From NCBI RefSeq assembly GCF_949628265.1, contig NC_088787.1, positions 33,902,844-33,966,843 of the forward strand: a DNA stretch of 64,000 nt, written 5' to 3'. Position numbers and translations under genes: made by a program. This document shows positions 37,101 to 49,150 of this stretch, piece by piece. Numbering within the stretch: position 1 is the stretch's first letter; each line of letters begins with the position of its first letter. The notes beneath the pieces were generated by a model. The model did no database searches, was not told the origin of the DNA, and worked only from the letters and a program-made list of their open reading frames with translations. The DNA comes from Cloeon dipterum. Lineage: Eukaryota > Arthropoda > Insecta > Ephemeroptera > Baetidae.

Positions 37101-39592
37101 ATACAAGGAAAAAGCAGAAAAATTCCAAATTATCGAACGTGTGTGTCAAACATTTTTGCTTTCTCCTCCTTCCGTTTAACTCTTCAACAAGAAGATATAA
37201 AAACGTCACCGTGACGTGTTTCCAATTGAAAGATGTTTGCTGCATATTATGTACTCACGTTTTCGAACTTGTCCTTGTTCTTGACGTGTTGAGCAATGAA
37301 GCGGGCGTCCGTGATGGCCTTCTCGATCTCGTGCGCGAGGCAGCCTTCGATCGAGGGGCTGAGGTCGTCCCGACAGACGTCGTCCTCGTTGGGCGACGCC
37401 GGCAGCATCAGCGGCGACGGCAGCGGCGGCAGGCCGGCTGCCTCGAACGGCACCCCCTCGTACCGGAGGCCGCCCGCGATGTCGTACTCCGCCGGGCTAT
37501 ACCGCTGCTTCTGGAACTCAAACTTGGAGTCATCCAGACACGTGTTTTCAGAGGCGGGCGTCGACGCCGTCACCACCGCCTCCGCCTCGTCGTCCTGCTG
37601 CGGACGCTCGATGAACAGCACCTGCACCAGCATTTATAGAAAACAACTTAAATAATATTTTACTATAAATTCTTGATCGATTTCTTAGATATTCAAAATC
37701 TCCGTTATAATATTATTGGGTCAAATTGTTTCAAGGGGATGCCACGCAAATATGGCTGCTAAAAGAGCGAGCGGCGAATTCAAAATCAAATATTTTTCGC
37801 GGAAAATATAGAAATTCCTTCGAAACCTTTCGAAATAGACAATAAGATCGTTTTTTCTCTAAGATTCATCTATGTTGGGTTAGTTTATTACATTCCTATC
37901 CTTTTCTGTCACTCAAAGTATGAACTTGAAGAGGTACAGTATGAATCGTCGAGGGCTTTCCTTTACAAAATAAAAAGTTATGGTAAAAAGACTCTATATC
38001 TCTACGTCAATGGCCTGCTTTTTTGCGTTAACTAGCGAAAGGGCGTCGATCATCTTGTCCTCCTCCCTTGCAGGCTCTAACTTTCATCTCGAGGCGTCGC
38101 TAAATAACACTTAAACGCATCCCCTCTGGCGCCTGCTGTTTGTACAACCCTGCAGGATGATTTTGCGGAAGACGGCAGGGAAAAAACAGTCGTTTCAGTA
38201 ATGGATTCGACAAACACACGCAGCGGCCCCCGGGGAGCGACTCTCGGTCTAATCTCGGAGATTAGTGTCTGCTCCGTGGGCGAGGAGAATACCTGCTCCT
38301 TGTTCTTAACTCTCGCTGCTCTGTCAGCCAGACGAACTATAGCGAGTGCGTCTCTCGGGAGCGCAAGTTTCCCAATTACTTTGCATGCCGGCCAGACATA
38401 ATGCAAAAACTAGCTGCGGCCTCCCCACGGACACCTATATATATACGGATTCGCTCGCTCGCTTGGGCTGCCTGATAATGAAATGGCCCCTTTTGCTTCC
38501 TTCGCCCCCAAGTAACTACGTGTTGAATTGCAGAGACAATAATTTTTAGGGGAGTGGAGAGAGGTCTTCTTTTCTCACCTTTGGTAGCGTCTTAATAAAG
38601 AGTCGGTACACCCAGGGCGCCATCTTGTGCGTCACTGGCGACCGGAAATTAACGTTGAGCACCGCGATGGTGACCACGACGGAGAGCGTGACCAGCACCA
38701 TGGTGAAGAGCAGGTACTTGCCCAAGAGGGGCACTGTGAGCGAGGTCGGCGGAATAATTTCGGCCAGCAGCAGGAAGAACACGGTCAGAGACAGGAGAAT
38801 CGAGATACACAACGACACCTATACCGATCAAAAAATCAGACAAAATGGTCAATTTGTAATTTTTGACATTCCTTCCACCAAAATAATATTTTTTGTCGAT
38901 TTGTACCTTTTCTCCTGAATCTGAGGGTAGGTAGAAGACGAGCACCGAGAGGAACGAGATGCCCACACAAGGTATAATTAGGTTGACCGTGTAGAAAAGG
39001 GTCTTTCTCCTGAGAGTGATGTTGAAGATGATGTCGGGGTAAGGCTCCTCGCAACAGCTGTAAAACTTCTCGTTGCGCACTGCAGGCACCCGCATGATGT
39101 CCCACTCGACGCTCAGGTAGTAGTCCTGAAGGTCGATGCCCATGTCTATCGTATCCGACCCTGGCGTTTGCGCCATGTGCCGCAAGTCCACCTAAAATGA
39201 GCGCCAAAAATTTTAAATTGTTAAGAACAAAAGAAACGTCTTGAAATTGTTTCCTGATTGTTACAAGTTTCGAGAGAAGAAAACTAACAAGCTTCATCAA
39301 TTACACCGCAACTCCGGACGAGACAAAGCGGAAGAGCCAATGCTATTTAATGTAAGCTTTTAAATTACGAAACGGAAACGAGGCACGCAAATACTTTAAG
39401 GAGATGAAGCTTTAAAAGGGCAAATTAATTTTCTTATCGCAGACACTAGAGCGGAATAACAGCAATAATTAAATTCGTTACGTGCCCGCGTTGGTTGGAA
39501 TAAGACAATTACGCGTACATTTTTAAGCGCAGCGTGGCACGTGACTTTGACAAATCCGAGTCAGACAGACGGTGTGTGTGCCGTTTAATTAC

Positions 39593-39636
<44 letters not shown>

Positions 39637-42600
39637 TCTCTGCCGCGCGCGCGTGATTAATTAGCCAACTCTTCGCCTGCATTTGTTATTAATGGCAGCG
39701 TTAATGATTAATGACGCGCCTGTTGTCGCCGCTTGCTGCAATTACGGAATTACGCTCGCCGGCTCTCCTCTCGGTGGAGCTGGGATTTCCAGTCCGCAAT
39801 TTGAGTGTGTTTTGTATTCACGACATATGCCACCAGCCGAGCTTCAAATGAGAAATGCAAATTGCGATTAAAATCTATGTCAGCATAGTTAGTGAAGGGA
39901 CGTGCTGGTTTAATTGAAGAGCAAAAGGCTACGCGAAAATTGTCATGAATTTTTAGATTAAATAGAAAATTTATGGGGCGAGTTGCGACAAGGACCTTGG
40001 AAATAAAGATAAATAAATAAAGGCTACGCTGCTTAAACAATTTGATGCTGATAATTTTTTTTCTTTTCACAAAATGAATAAAAAATCATTCTAAACCAAA
40101 AATATACAACTCACTTTTAAACCAATTTTTTATCATTTTTTATTACAAGACAATAATTAATTATATTTTATTTTTCGCTACGAAACAAGAACAAAATTCA
40201 AAATTTTGTGTGTCTGAAAATCTCGACCCTTTAGAGTCTGTCGGGCCGTTCACTCACGCGCTACGCGGCCAAACGGACCATTAAATATTTCACCGCGCTC
40301 TCATCTGTTCAACCGCGTGGTCAGCATACGCTCGCGGCGCACTCTACTGTACTCTGTGTATTTTTTTCGTGTTTTGTTCTTTCCGCTCCGCTTGGCCGTC
40401 CCCGCACAGTACACTCTCATTCTGCCTTCGTTTCGTGTGACATATTATGCTGCTGTGAATTCGAGCATCAAGGTTTTTACAGTTCCCCTTTTGCTTGGGG
40501 GTATAACAAGGGAGCTTTTAATTATATTTGAGCTGTTTTTCTAAATACCCCATAATATTAAATACGCGTCTATTTTAATTTATTTGTAATGTTAGGTATA
40601 TAGATTCAATTTTGATTTATATAAACTTGTCATTTGTTATATTTCTGATGTCACAAAAAGATTATTTTACAGTTTTTCTATTTCGAAATTCAGCTTGTCA
40701 ATTTTATGTAAAAAAAAACTGCGTAAATTATTACATTACTAGTCAAGTTCTGATTGTGAGTAACAAAAATTAAATTAACAATTTAATATTTCCTCACGGT
40801 AATATAGAATCCTAATTATTAAAGAAATGAGTGAATAAATTTTAGCTCACCAGGTATCCGTCGTACGTCCATGAGCCGAACTTCATGAAGCAGGTCTGTT
40901 CGTCGAACGGGAAGTACTCGACGTCGATCTCGCAGAAAGACTTGTAAATGGCCGGAGGTTTCCACGTGACTTTGCCCGTGTGGTTGAGGATGGCTTTGGT
41001 CATGATGGTCACCTCGTAGTTGCCGTCGGCGCTGCGGAAAAACGAATCCAATACCGTTTTACCATGTGAATGATGGGCGTGTGACTAGATTCGAGTGCAT
41101 TTATTAGCCAGCAACCCGTGTATTTGCCCGCGGAGAGATAGAGGGAGGGTCGAGGGTGTGCGGGATGGACGGGCATGTAAGCGCGCCGGGGGATGCGTAT
41201 TGAAAAGTGACAGATTGATGATGAGCGCGGACGATTCTGGTGATGGAGGTTTCATGTTTCGCACCGCATGAATATGGAAGAGTCGGCAAAATGCGACAGC
41301 GAGGGAAATTTAATTGCGAGGATCGATTTCAATTGTCAGCTTTCAAACCGCATTTTTGCTATATTGACAATGAGCCCGAAGAGCTACAGCTGAATTCAAT
41401 TATCAACAAGCCAATTTGGTATTCATGTTCAAAGCTGTCCATAAACAGGATTGTGTGAAACCCCTTTTTTATTTTATTATTTTTTTTAGAAATAAAAATC
41501 CAAAATATTGACTTTAGAGCTGGATGCATGGATGGTGATAAGCATGTTAAATAGAAATTTTGGAAAATATTGATGATCAGTGGAGTGCCATTTTTTCTAG
41601 AACCTCTGCTAACAATCAGCACATTCCGTGAATCCCAATAATACCGCCGAGCGGATAACATGGGGCCTGAAGTGGCTGCAGATAGGAGCTTGGGCCCATT
41701 GGGGCCATCTTTCCGCCTGCTCGCACCGAGGTATTTTTATTGAAACGCCAGGCATTTGTCCCTAAAGCCGCTGGAAAAGTGCGAAAACCAGCAAGTGGCG
41801 AGTCGTTGCGCTTTCCAGCCCGTTGAGCTATATGAGAATTTAGAGTCGCTTAATTAACCACCTTTTTCCATCTCTGCCATTTATGATAAATCCCAGAAAT
41901 GTTTTAATATACCTCCCATTTCCATGACACTGCTAGTAATATCTCAACATCAAAACTATTTTCAATTTAAAATTTTCAATGAATATGGAGTTTTATTCGC
42001 TCCATATTCCTGATTTTTTTTCAGTTCACGCACCCATTCACTTAATTTATAATTTTACATTCAACACTCTAGATAGGAAAAGGTATGGCATCGACGAAAT
42101 GAAATAAAATTAATTTGCACTACAAAAGACATTTTTATCTTGAAAAAAATCTTCTTTGATTGCTTTCAAACCAATTTTAGTTTCAAACGCATTAAAATAC
42201 ATGCTACAGTAGCAGATTCTGCACGATTAAATCTAGAAATAGACAAGGAAACGTTCTAAACTATCTAATCATCTGTTTGTCGATTTGATTTTTTTTTAAT
42301 TTTAGTTAAAATCGAAAGACAATAATTATTAGCATTTGTCCTCTTAGAAACCTCCAAGCGTTCGATTAAAACTGGATCACGCGTGGAACGGGAGGAGTTT
42401 GGGGAGAGGGCCGAATTTTATCATCGTTTGAGCAGCGTTTGCGTCGACGGTGTGTGCGTCTCGGGTGGCCATAACGGGGATTACCGGTCAGGCGCCGGGA
42501 AAAGGCTGGGTTGGTGCGCGCGGGGATTTCGGGTAGGTGGGCCGAGGCGAGCCGGGGTGGCAGTCGATATACTCACTTGTTGTAGAGCACGATGTCGGGC

Positions 42601-42814
42601 AGCCAGATGTGCTCCGAGGGCACGTGCAGCGTCTCCACTCCTCCGTAGTCCTCGGGGTTCCACTTGAGCTTGTAGTCGTGCCACTCCTGCCAGAGATACA
42701 CACACACACACACACGCCACGATGGTTCAATCCCAATCTGACACGCTGCCACTTTATTAGTTAGCTTACCTGCTCTACCCACACGTTCGTAGTCATAATT
42801 TGGTTCTTCAGATT
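31133..42814 (-). CDS. nAChRalpha1: Nicotinic acetylcholine receptor subunit alpha1, last seven exons
   Basis: Alpha subunit of an acetylcholine-gated cation channel. Exons: 42814-42770 (45 bases, [15 protein letters not shown]), 42686-42577 (110 bases, loop [10 protein letters not shown]), 41031-40851, 39191-38907, 38818-38579, 37621-37259 and 31336-31133; all phases join, giving 475 residues. Visible features are the Cys-loop [15 protein letters not shown], loop [10 protein letters not shown], the vicinal cysteines of loop C ([10 protein letters not shown]), TM1 [21 protein letters not shown]2 after SGEK ([19 protein letters not shown]), TM3 [19 protein letters not shown], a 121-residue loop exon and TM4 [19 protein letters not shown]. 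The 45- and 110-base exons are conserved sizes in nAChR genes. [31 protein letters not shown] and [12 protein letters not shown] match alpha1 rather than alpha2. The signal peptide and first N-terminal exons are not in the window. Confidence 0.93.
31337..37258 (-). other. Last intron of nAChR alpha1 (5.9 kb)
   Basis: Separates the loop exon from the TM4 exon. No exon on either strand is supported. CpG-rich patches occur at about 32440-32720, 33560-34190, 35000-35800 and 36290-36720, with a (GA)n stretch near 34079-34097. Otherwise AT-rich. Confidence 0.5.
39192..40850 (-). other. Intron of nAChR alpha1 with a (GA)n array
   Basis: No gene is visible. It holds a (GA)19 microsatellite followed by CpG-rich sequence to about 39790. 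Confidence 0.5.
39596..39634. repeat. (GA)n microsatellite
   Basis: Uninterrupted GA dinucleotide run of 39 bases in an alpha1 intron. Confidence 0.9.
41032..42576 (-). other. Intron of nAChR alpha1
   Basis: No gene recognised. A CpG-rich stretch at about 42370-42570 abuts the 110-base exon. Confidence 0.5.
42699..42715. repeat. (CA)n microsatellite next to a splice acceptor of alpha1
   Basis: Reads (TG)8 on the alpha1 sense strand and ends 12 bases upstream of the 110-base exon, inside the normal polypyrimidine-tract zone. Confidence 0.85.
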
Positions 42815-45236
42815 CTGGAACACACACAAAAGGATTGTTTTTAATACTCTGTAGGGTATTCTTCTTTTTATTGGTAAAAAGATTTGCACGGATTAAATTT
42901 GAATTTAGTCCAAACAGTGAAACATCATTATCAATCCCTAATAAATCGGTTAAAACTTTCACTTTCATTTTTCAAATCAGGACCAAGAAATAATTATTTT
43001 TTTTTAGCCAAATATCTCGGTAAATTAAAGGGCTTTTGCCCGTGGTTTTTGCTTAATTTTGATACCCCTCTTCGCGATCTACGCAATTGTGTGCGATTTT
43101 AATCAGATAAATTTTCCTTTTTGGGGAAATTAATAATTATTTTCATTATTTCTCCAATTGATTAGCATGAAAACATTCAAACCGATTTTCAGCTCTATTC
43201 CATTCAAAGACATTATATTACATAGACATAAGGGTAATAATAATTTATGAAAATTTTGAATACCCGCTTCAATCCTTGAATTATTTGCTTTTTTAAGTGG
43301 GATTTTTATGTTAGATAATAAGATGATAAAGATATAATGTTCCAATAGTACCCTTTCGTGTGGGACGTTGTGGAATTATGCCTAGGATCGATTTGAAATG
43401 ATGAAAAACATATTATAACAAAATATGGAGAAGACCCTCCTTGCACAAACTGTAAAATTTCACATCCTGGCTGTAAGAGTAAAAAATGAAAAATTTCCAC
43501 CGCCATGATTAAGGGCTTGTTTCATCAATTATTTTAAAATAATGAAATTTTATTGAACAACGAGGACAACAAAATAAATTTCTGAAAATTCTGGATATTT
43601 TTTATAAACATTTTCCTTACTATATTTTGGAAAATATTTCTTTAATAAAAATAAACTTTAGCTTCCAGATCTGACAATTGACGATCTCTCCATTTCTGTG
43701 AATAATAAAATAGAGTTTATTTTTTATGTGAGCCAGACAAAAGGCAGTTTTTAATAAATCTTCCGACCCTATTTTGCAATTCAAATTTTTTTAGTGTTGA
43801 GTTTTCATTGAAAAATATCATGATGTCAAGTTTTCATATTATAGTCTGTTATAAAACATCATCTGCCGCGTCTGAAGCGTCTCTTTCAAGATTAAAATAT
43901 TTCCTGCGTGGCGCGAGAAAGTTTGGCGCGCGGTGTGGGCGAGCAAAAAGTCGGCATATAATTAGCAAAGTTTGGAGTGCGATGCAGCTGCGGTCGACGC
44001 CGCGACGGACGGATAGTGGTTGGGAATTTCGGCCGGGCGAGGGGGCGTGCCGGGCGGCGGCGGCGGCAGGGATGCAAGTGAGGGTGCCAAAAAGTGCGCT
44101 ATCGATCGGCAGGCTAATCCTGCCAGATTGCCCATCCGCCTCGCCTGCTGCCGCTGGCTCGCCTGTGTCAGCCGGCCGCCCCGAATGCATCAAACTTTGC
44201 CTGCACGGCCCCCGCACCGGACGCGGCAATGAACTTTTTCTATCTGCGCTTCCTCTGTGTTCCCTTTTTTCTCGGCTTGAAAAGAGCTTGTTTCACATTT
44301 CGCACGCACGACTGGAGCAGGGCGGCAAATTGGAAATGGGCTCCTGTGTGCAACATGAACCCTGCTCGTTTGCCATTCTGTCAGGAGAGAAAAAAATGTT
44401 CAATATTCTCTGTGATGATTCGACAGGATGTCAAAAGCGGTGAGCTTACAAAAAAGAATGATGTTTCCCTCTGGCATTTCTGGGTTAAATTTAATAGCTT
44501 TTTTAGTTAGTTTCTTCCGATAATTTGGGATTTTTTGTGAAAATTTTAAAATCTATCTAGAGAGAATGTTCTAAACATTAAGCCCTTGATAGTGCGGGCT
44601 GTATGCAAATTGCAGCGGTAATGAGTGGGGGTTAAGTTTAGATTTTTTGGTTGCTTTCTCACTGAAGCTTTAATAGTTGTAATATTGCTGTAAAATTTTC
44701 AGAGGATGTGTATATGGGGGAATTTCAATTAAAACACCAAACTAACCCCTACTCACGCTCTACGATTTTTCCATCCCCTTAAATGCGAACTTCTAATGAT
44801 TTACTTGATTGGGAAACATAAAATTAGTTCAATAAGTTGATATCAACTCTCAGTTTGATTTTCATTACGTGTTATTATTATCCCGGCCACAACAACCCCT
44901 ACGCAACCACCAAACACAAGCGAATACTAAACCAGGTAGGTGTATTCAACTTGCTCGCGTCGATTTTTGTTTATTTGGTTTGTTATAAACTCAAAATCTT
45001 TAAGATCCCCCACTAAATTAACACCCCCTCATTCCCTTAAACTCCTGGCTCCACTCTCCTAATTGCACGACATCATTTTTTTTTAATTTTCCGTGGAAAG
45101 AGAATTTTAACTTGCTCATTCAATGAACCTAAACTGAACGCACCAAACAATCAATATACCAGGCTGATCTTCCCTTAAATTAACCCTCAACAGCACCTAC
45201 AAATGCTTTAAATGCTGTGTCTTCCCTCCTCTCATA
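42815..45236 (-). other. 5' intron of nAChR alpha1, part nearest the exons
   Basis: No coding motif is found. A CpG-rich block at about 43860-44230 contains long open frames with low-complexity translations only. From about 44730 to 45210 there are several C-rich stretches without a clear period. Confidence 0.45.
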
Positions 45237-45880
45237 GCAAACGTAATGTTCGATCTCATTCACGATGCGTGCTCACGTTATTGACAATTTTACCTGTTCA
45301 CCCCTCAATTTTAACGGGGATTGGAAAAGGGGTGAAAGGGATAAATGAGGTTGATGGGTATTATTGTATTTATTTTAACATAATTAAAAATTACTTCTGA
45401 AAAAAATTAGTCAAGGACACTTTTTTGTTGGCTGTGCGAATAATGATTTTAAGTATGAAGGGGTGCAAGGGGTTGTTTTTGGGGTCGCTTAGGTGAGTTT
45501 GATGTCAAAGAATGATCAGCACTCATTGTTTTGCACAGAGTAAGCATATTTTTTTAAATTTCTAATCATTGCATTAATGGTGGAGATTATATTGAGTTGA
45601 GGCAATTAATAAAACCAAGTTGATTTAAAACAGTTACAATATTGTCGATACATATTTCAGATATACCTATTTATTACTAAATTTTAAAACAGCTTAACCT
45701 CAAAACCGAATATCACGCCTCAAGGCGAGGCACGGGAAACCGGCTAGATAATATAACATGTTTTACTTTGTAAGCAGTAGCATTCTTAACAGATATAACG
45801 GATAAATTTTGAGTCAGTTAAACTCTTTTATTTTTACTCGTGCTAAAATTCCCCTACCTCCATGGGCGTGAGGCGTTTGA

Positions 45881-45910
45881 GGGTCACCTGGTCCCCGAAA
45901 TCTTTATAAA
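45881..45910 (+). promoter_or_regulatory. P1 promoter: GGGTCACCTGGT element and TATA box
   Basis: GGGTCACCTGGT at 45881-45892 and TTTATAAA at 45903-45910, 48 bases before the P1 start codon. Related motifs at similar spacing precede P2 (GGGTCACCAGGT) and P4 (GGGTCATCTGGT). Confidence 0.6.
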
Positions 45911-45957
45911 GCAAAACGGCGACGCTTTACCAACAAAGTGATATTAGAGTCGTCGAG

Positions 45958-46289
45958 ATGAAGTTCGCTCTCATTTTTGGGTTTATTTTCATCACTGGTG
46001 AGTTATTTTTATTCCCACAACTTTTTAAAACGGAATACGGTATTTCTTACAATCATGAATGCACTATTTTAAACGAAAATTTTATTTGATTTCAGCTGTT
46101 AGCGTCCAAAACACAAAGGCGCAGAGTAATGTGCAAAACTGGCCATACCAATATCAGCAATCAGCATATCCTGCAAATCACGCTGGACGAGTCAGTTCTT
46201 ACAGTGCAATAGATGCACCTACTCGCTCACCATGTGAACCGTCCTTCAGATCCATCCTAGGTATCTGCAGACGCACATATAATAATTGA
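45958..46289 (+). CDS. Small secreted peptide P1 (C-x10-C-R family)
   Basis: Two exons, 45958-45997 and 46096-46289, joined in phase 1, giving 77 residues. The signal peptide starts MKFALIFGFIFIT and continues past the intron to about NTKAQ. The mature part is Gln/Tyr/Ser-rich (QNWPYQYQQSAYPANHAG) and ends with PCEPSFRSILGICRRTYNN. Two cysteines ten residues apart followed by Arg is the pattern shared with P4, P5, P6 and P8. The same spacing occurs in hymenopteran secapin, a small one-disulfide secreted peptide; the similarity is short and function is not proven. The gene lies antisense within the alpha1 intron. Confidence 0.72.
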
Positions 46290-46568
46290 AAATGAACTCA
46301 ACTCCTGAGATTCGGCAATTGATTGAAAGTCTGTCAAATAATAAAAATAAAATTTAAAAAGTCATCTATTAAACGGATTTCATTTTACCAGAAAATTAAT
46401 ACCTTTTAATGAAGGCACAAAAAGTGCGATACTTTGGAAAGATATTTAGGTTGGTAGGCTTTAAAGACGCATTAATGCTATAAATCGATAAATAAATATT
46501 TAAACTAACTAATAAATCAAAATTGCTATTTTTGTCCCTTGCGTTTTGAAACACACAAGAGAGAATCT

Positions 46569-46780
46569 CCGAACACAATCGCCTTGAAGACATTGAACTC
46601 GAGATGTTTATTATGATATCCAAAAGCGTTAACCGGTTTTAGTGGGTTTTTGGTGCATGTATGTTATGATTCGCAGAGTGGACGAGCAGAAATTGGTTAG
46701 TAACAGAATAAATGTTGGCCAGCACCAAAGGTCACTTCCACTTCTCGTTGCTCCTCATTTCCTTTTGTTTAACGAATGTT
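46569..46780 (+). pseudogene. Relic of a P5-type peptide gene (promoter and first exon region)
   Basis: The run containing GTGGACGAGCAG, TTGGTTAGTAACAG and GCCAGCA resembles the region just upstream of P5 (CTGGACGAGCAA, TTGGTCAGTAACA, GCCAGCA) and continues with first-exon-like sequence. No open coding copy remains. It lies downstream of P1 as P5 lies downstream of P4. Confidence 0.5.
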
Positions 46781-47439
46781 AAGATAAAAATCAATTAATT
46801 AAATGATCCAGAGTCACGAATGATTGAAGTAATAAGAAAATTAATTTTCTAATTGGGCCCAATTCGCAACATGTTTAAACCTTGATTTTTTGGAGAGAAA
46901 ATTTAAATTTTAAAAAATCTAAGGATAGTGAAAGTGCAGTAAAACAAAAAAATCTTTAAGGTGAATTTCACGAACTTTAAATTTACATAAACTACATACT
47001 GCTATTTTTGTCAAAAAGTACTTCAAATAATTAACTTTTATACCCCAGTTTGTCTTCACAATTATATTGTTCTGTATTGTAATCTATAAATAATTTAATA
47101 AAAAAAACCTCCGTAGCAGTACAAATAGTTTCCTATCCATCTGCATTCCTTTTTTTGCAGCTGAGTGTGTCACCATGTCTCACACTAACACCGCAAACGC
47201 GAAACAATTGCACGCGCGCGCGCGGACACACGCTCTCCAGGACAACGTGTTTACTTTTAGTGGCGCCCAGGGGCAGCTGGATTAGACTCTCTCTCGCTCG
47301 CTTTTTGCCGCTCGGCCGACGGATATAGTGCATTTGCAGTGCGGCCGGCGCAAAACCGACGGACGCGAGCTCTCGGCGGTGGCGGCAAGTGCGGTTTGAT
47401 TCCATTCCAGATGCAAATTAATGAAAATCAGAGGTGCCT

Positions 47440-47939
47440 NNNNNNNNNNNNNNNNNNNNNNNNNNNNNNNNNNNNNNNNNNNNNNNNNNNNNNNNNNNNN
47501 NNNNNNNNNNNNNNNNNNNNNNNNNNNNNNNNNNNNNNNNNNNNNNNNNNNNNNNNNNNNNNNNNNNNNNNNNNNNNNNNNNNNNNNNNNNNNNNNNNNN
47601 NNNNNNNNNNNNNNNNNNNNNNNNNNNNNNNNNNNNNNNNNNNNNNNNNNNNNNNNNNNNNNNNNNNNNNNNNNNNNNNNNNNNNNNNNNNNNNNNNNNN
47701 NNNNNNNNNNNNNNNNNNNNNNNNNNNNNNNNNNNNNNNNNNNNNNNNNNNNNNNNNNNNNNNNNNNNNNNNNNNNNNNNNNNNNNNNNNNNNNNNNNNN
47801 NNNNNNNNNNNNNNNNNNNNNNNNNNNNNNNNNNNNNNNNNNNNNNNNNNNNNNNNNNNNNNNNNNNNNNNNNNNNNNNNNNNNNNNNNNNNNNNNNNNN
47901 NNNNNNNNNNNNNNNNNNNNNNNNNNNNNNNNNNNNNNN
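47440..47939. other. Assembly gap (500 N)
   Basis: A run of exactly 500 undetermined bases, a common placeholder length, so the true distance is unknown. Open frames read through it are meaningless. Confidence 0.98.
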
Positions 47940-48122
47940 GGGAGAGTTACTCCATGAACGGTAAAAAGTACTGGTGCTGAACCCTGGGAGGCCGGAACAG
48001 CTACTTTTCACAATCCGTGACACAGAATGTATACACTATGTTTCTTTTTTTTATTGTTATTTCAATTTTTTTATGTGAAACCTATTTGTAAATGCGCGGA
48101 TAGGAATGGAGGGACGAATAAA
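47940..48122 (+). other. Possible 3' end of an unknown gene emerging from the gap
   Basis: Right after the gap a short frame reads SYSMNGKKYWC and stops at 47980; AATAAA follows at 48117-48122, a normal distance for a poly(A) signal. The ending with a terminal cysteine could be the tail of a secreted peptide whose body is in the gap. This is weak evidence, since a frame this short can occur by chance. Confidence 0.2.
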
Positions 48123-48159
48123 TAAATTAAATTAAGAAAATGACCTTTCTCTTCAATTT

Positions 48160-48205
48160 CACTGTAACTAAATAATCTCAATTTGACAAGGATAAAGCAT
48201 GTCAA
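48160..48205 (+). repeat. Left terminal inverted repeat of the CACTG element
   Basis: 46 bases matching the reverse complement of 50225-50270 at 45 positions. Confidence 0.85.
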
Positions 48206-48564
48206 ATTGACATTTACCGCTTGACATGCTTAAAGCTTGTCAGCGACATTGTGCTTTAGACTAGCTTAAGACTTGTCAACGACAGTTCTTGACTAGCTTA
48301 AGGCTTGTCAAAGCATCATGTCGCTGACATGCCTTAAGCATGTCAAGCGGTAAATGTCAATTTGACATGCTTTATCCTTGTCAAAAATGGTCGCTGACCA
48401 GCCTTAGGCTTGTCAAAGACGGTCGCTGACATGCCTTAAGCATGTCAAGCGGTAAATGTCAATTTGACATGCTTTATCCTTGTCAAAGATGGTCGCTGAC
48501 CAGCCTTAGGCTTGTCAATACCGGTAAAAACTCTCAATTTGACACGCTTTATCCTTGTCACTGC

Positions 48565-49150
48565 TACGCTGGCCGCCGCACGCTGGCCGCCGCACGCTGG
48601 CCGCCGCTCGCTGGCAGCCGTGGTATACGCTGACCTGCCGCCCCACCGCACGCTGGCCGCTGCGACCTACGCTTCCATAGCGCCCGCATTAACCCTATTT
48701 AAAATGTGTCAATTTGACAAGGAACAAACTTGTCAAATTGACCAGCTTTATCCTAATCACTGCTTGCTAGCCGCCCCGCCGCCGCTGCGCGCTGGTCGCT
48801 CGCCGCCGCACGCTGGCCGCTGGCCTCCGCGACATACATACTGGACTGCCAACCCGCCGCCGCTGCACGCTGGCCGCTGCCGATGCGGCCGCCTTCCCTG
48901 TACTTAAATTGTCAATTTGACAAGGAACAAACTTGTCAATTTGACAAGGAACAAACTTGTCAAATTGAGAAGCGTCATTTGCCGGCCTGCTGCCCCACCG
49001 CTCCCGGTACTGGCCGCCGCACGCTGGCCGCCACTGCTGCGGCCACCCCAATGCTCGCAGCCCCCGACCCAGTGCTGGCCGCCAATGCTGGCCCACCGCC
49101 CCCGCTAGTGGCCGACACCACTGCGGCCGCCCCGCCACCCATCGCCCATG
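48565..49150. repeat. GC-rich minisatellite core (CGCTGGCCGCCGCA-type units)
   Basis: Imperfect repeats of a 12-14 base unit around CGCTGGCCGCCGCA, interrupted by AT-rich dyads containing TTGTCAATTTGACAAGG (about 48706-48750 and 48908-48970). Open frames through it are Ala/Arg/Pro-rich artefacts of the repeat. Confidence 0.75.

Larger units (their letters stand above)
45237..47439 (+). repeat. Segmental duplication, copy A (contains peptide gene P1)
   Basis: Sequence from GCAAACGTAATGTTCG at 45237 onward recurs from 50842. The match covers a block ending near 45758 (copy B near 51502), then the P1 region (copy B 52737-54708) including the stretch at 47158-47350, which reappears at about 54522-54708. 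Copy A runs into the assembly gap. Copy B has an extra segment (51503-52732), a small insert near 50995-51135 and two peptide-gene copies where copy A has one. Confidence 0.8.

Noticed and set aside
43808-44443. A 211-residue plus-strand frame in a CpG-rich part of the alpha1 intron
   Set aside because: Overlapping frames on both strands, low-complexity translation, no domain motif and no splice context.
47339-48023. Several long open frames across the 500-N gap
   Set aside because: They exist only because undetermined bases give no stops; no protein can be claimed.
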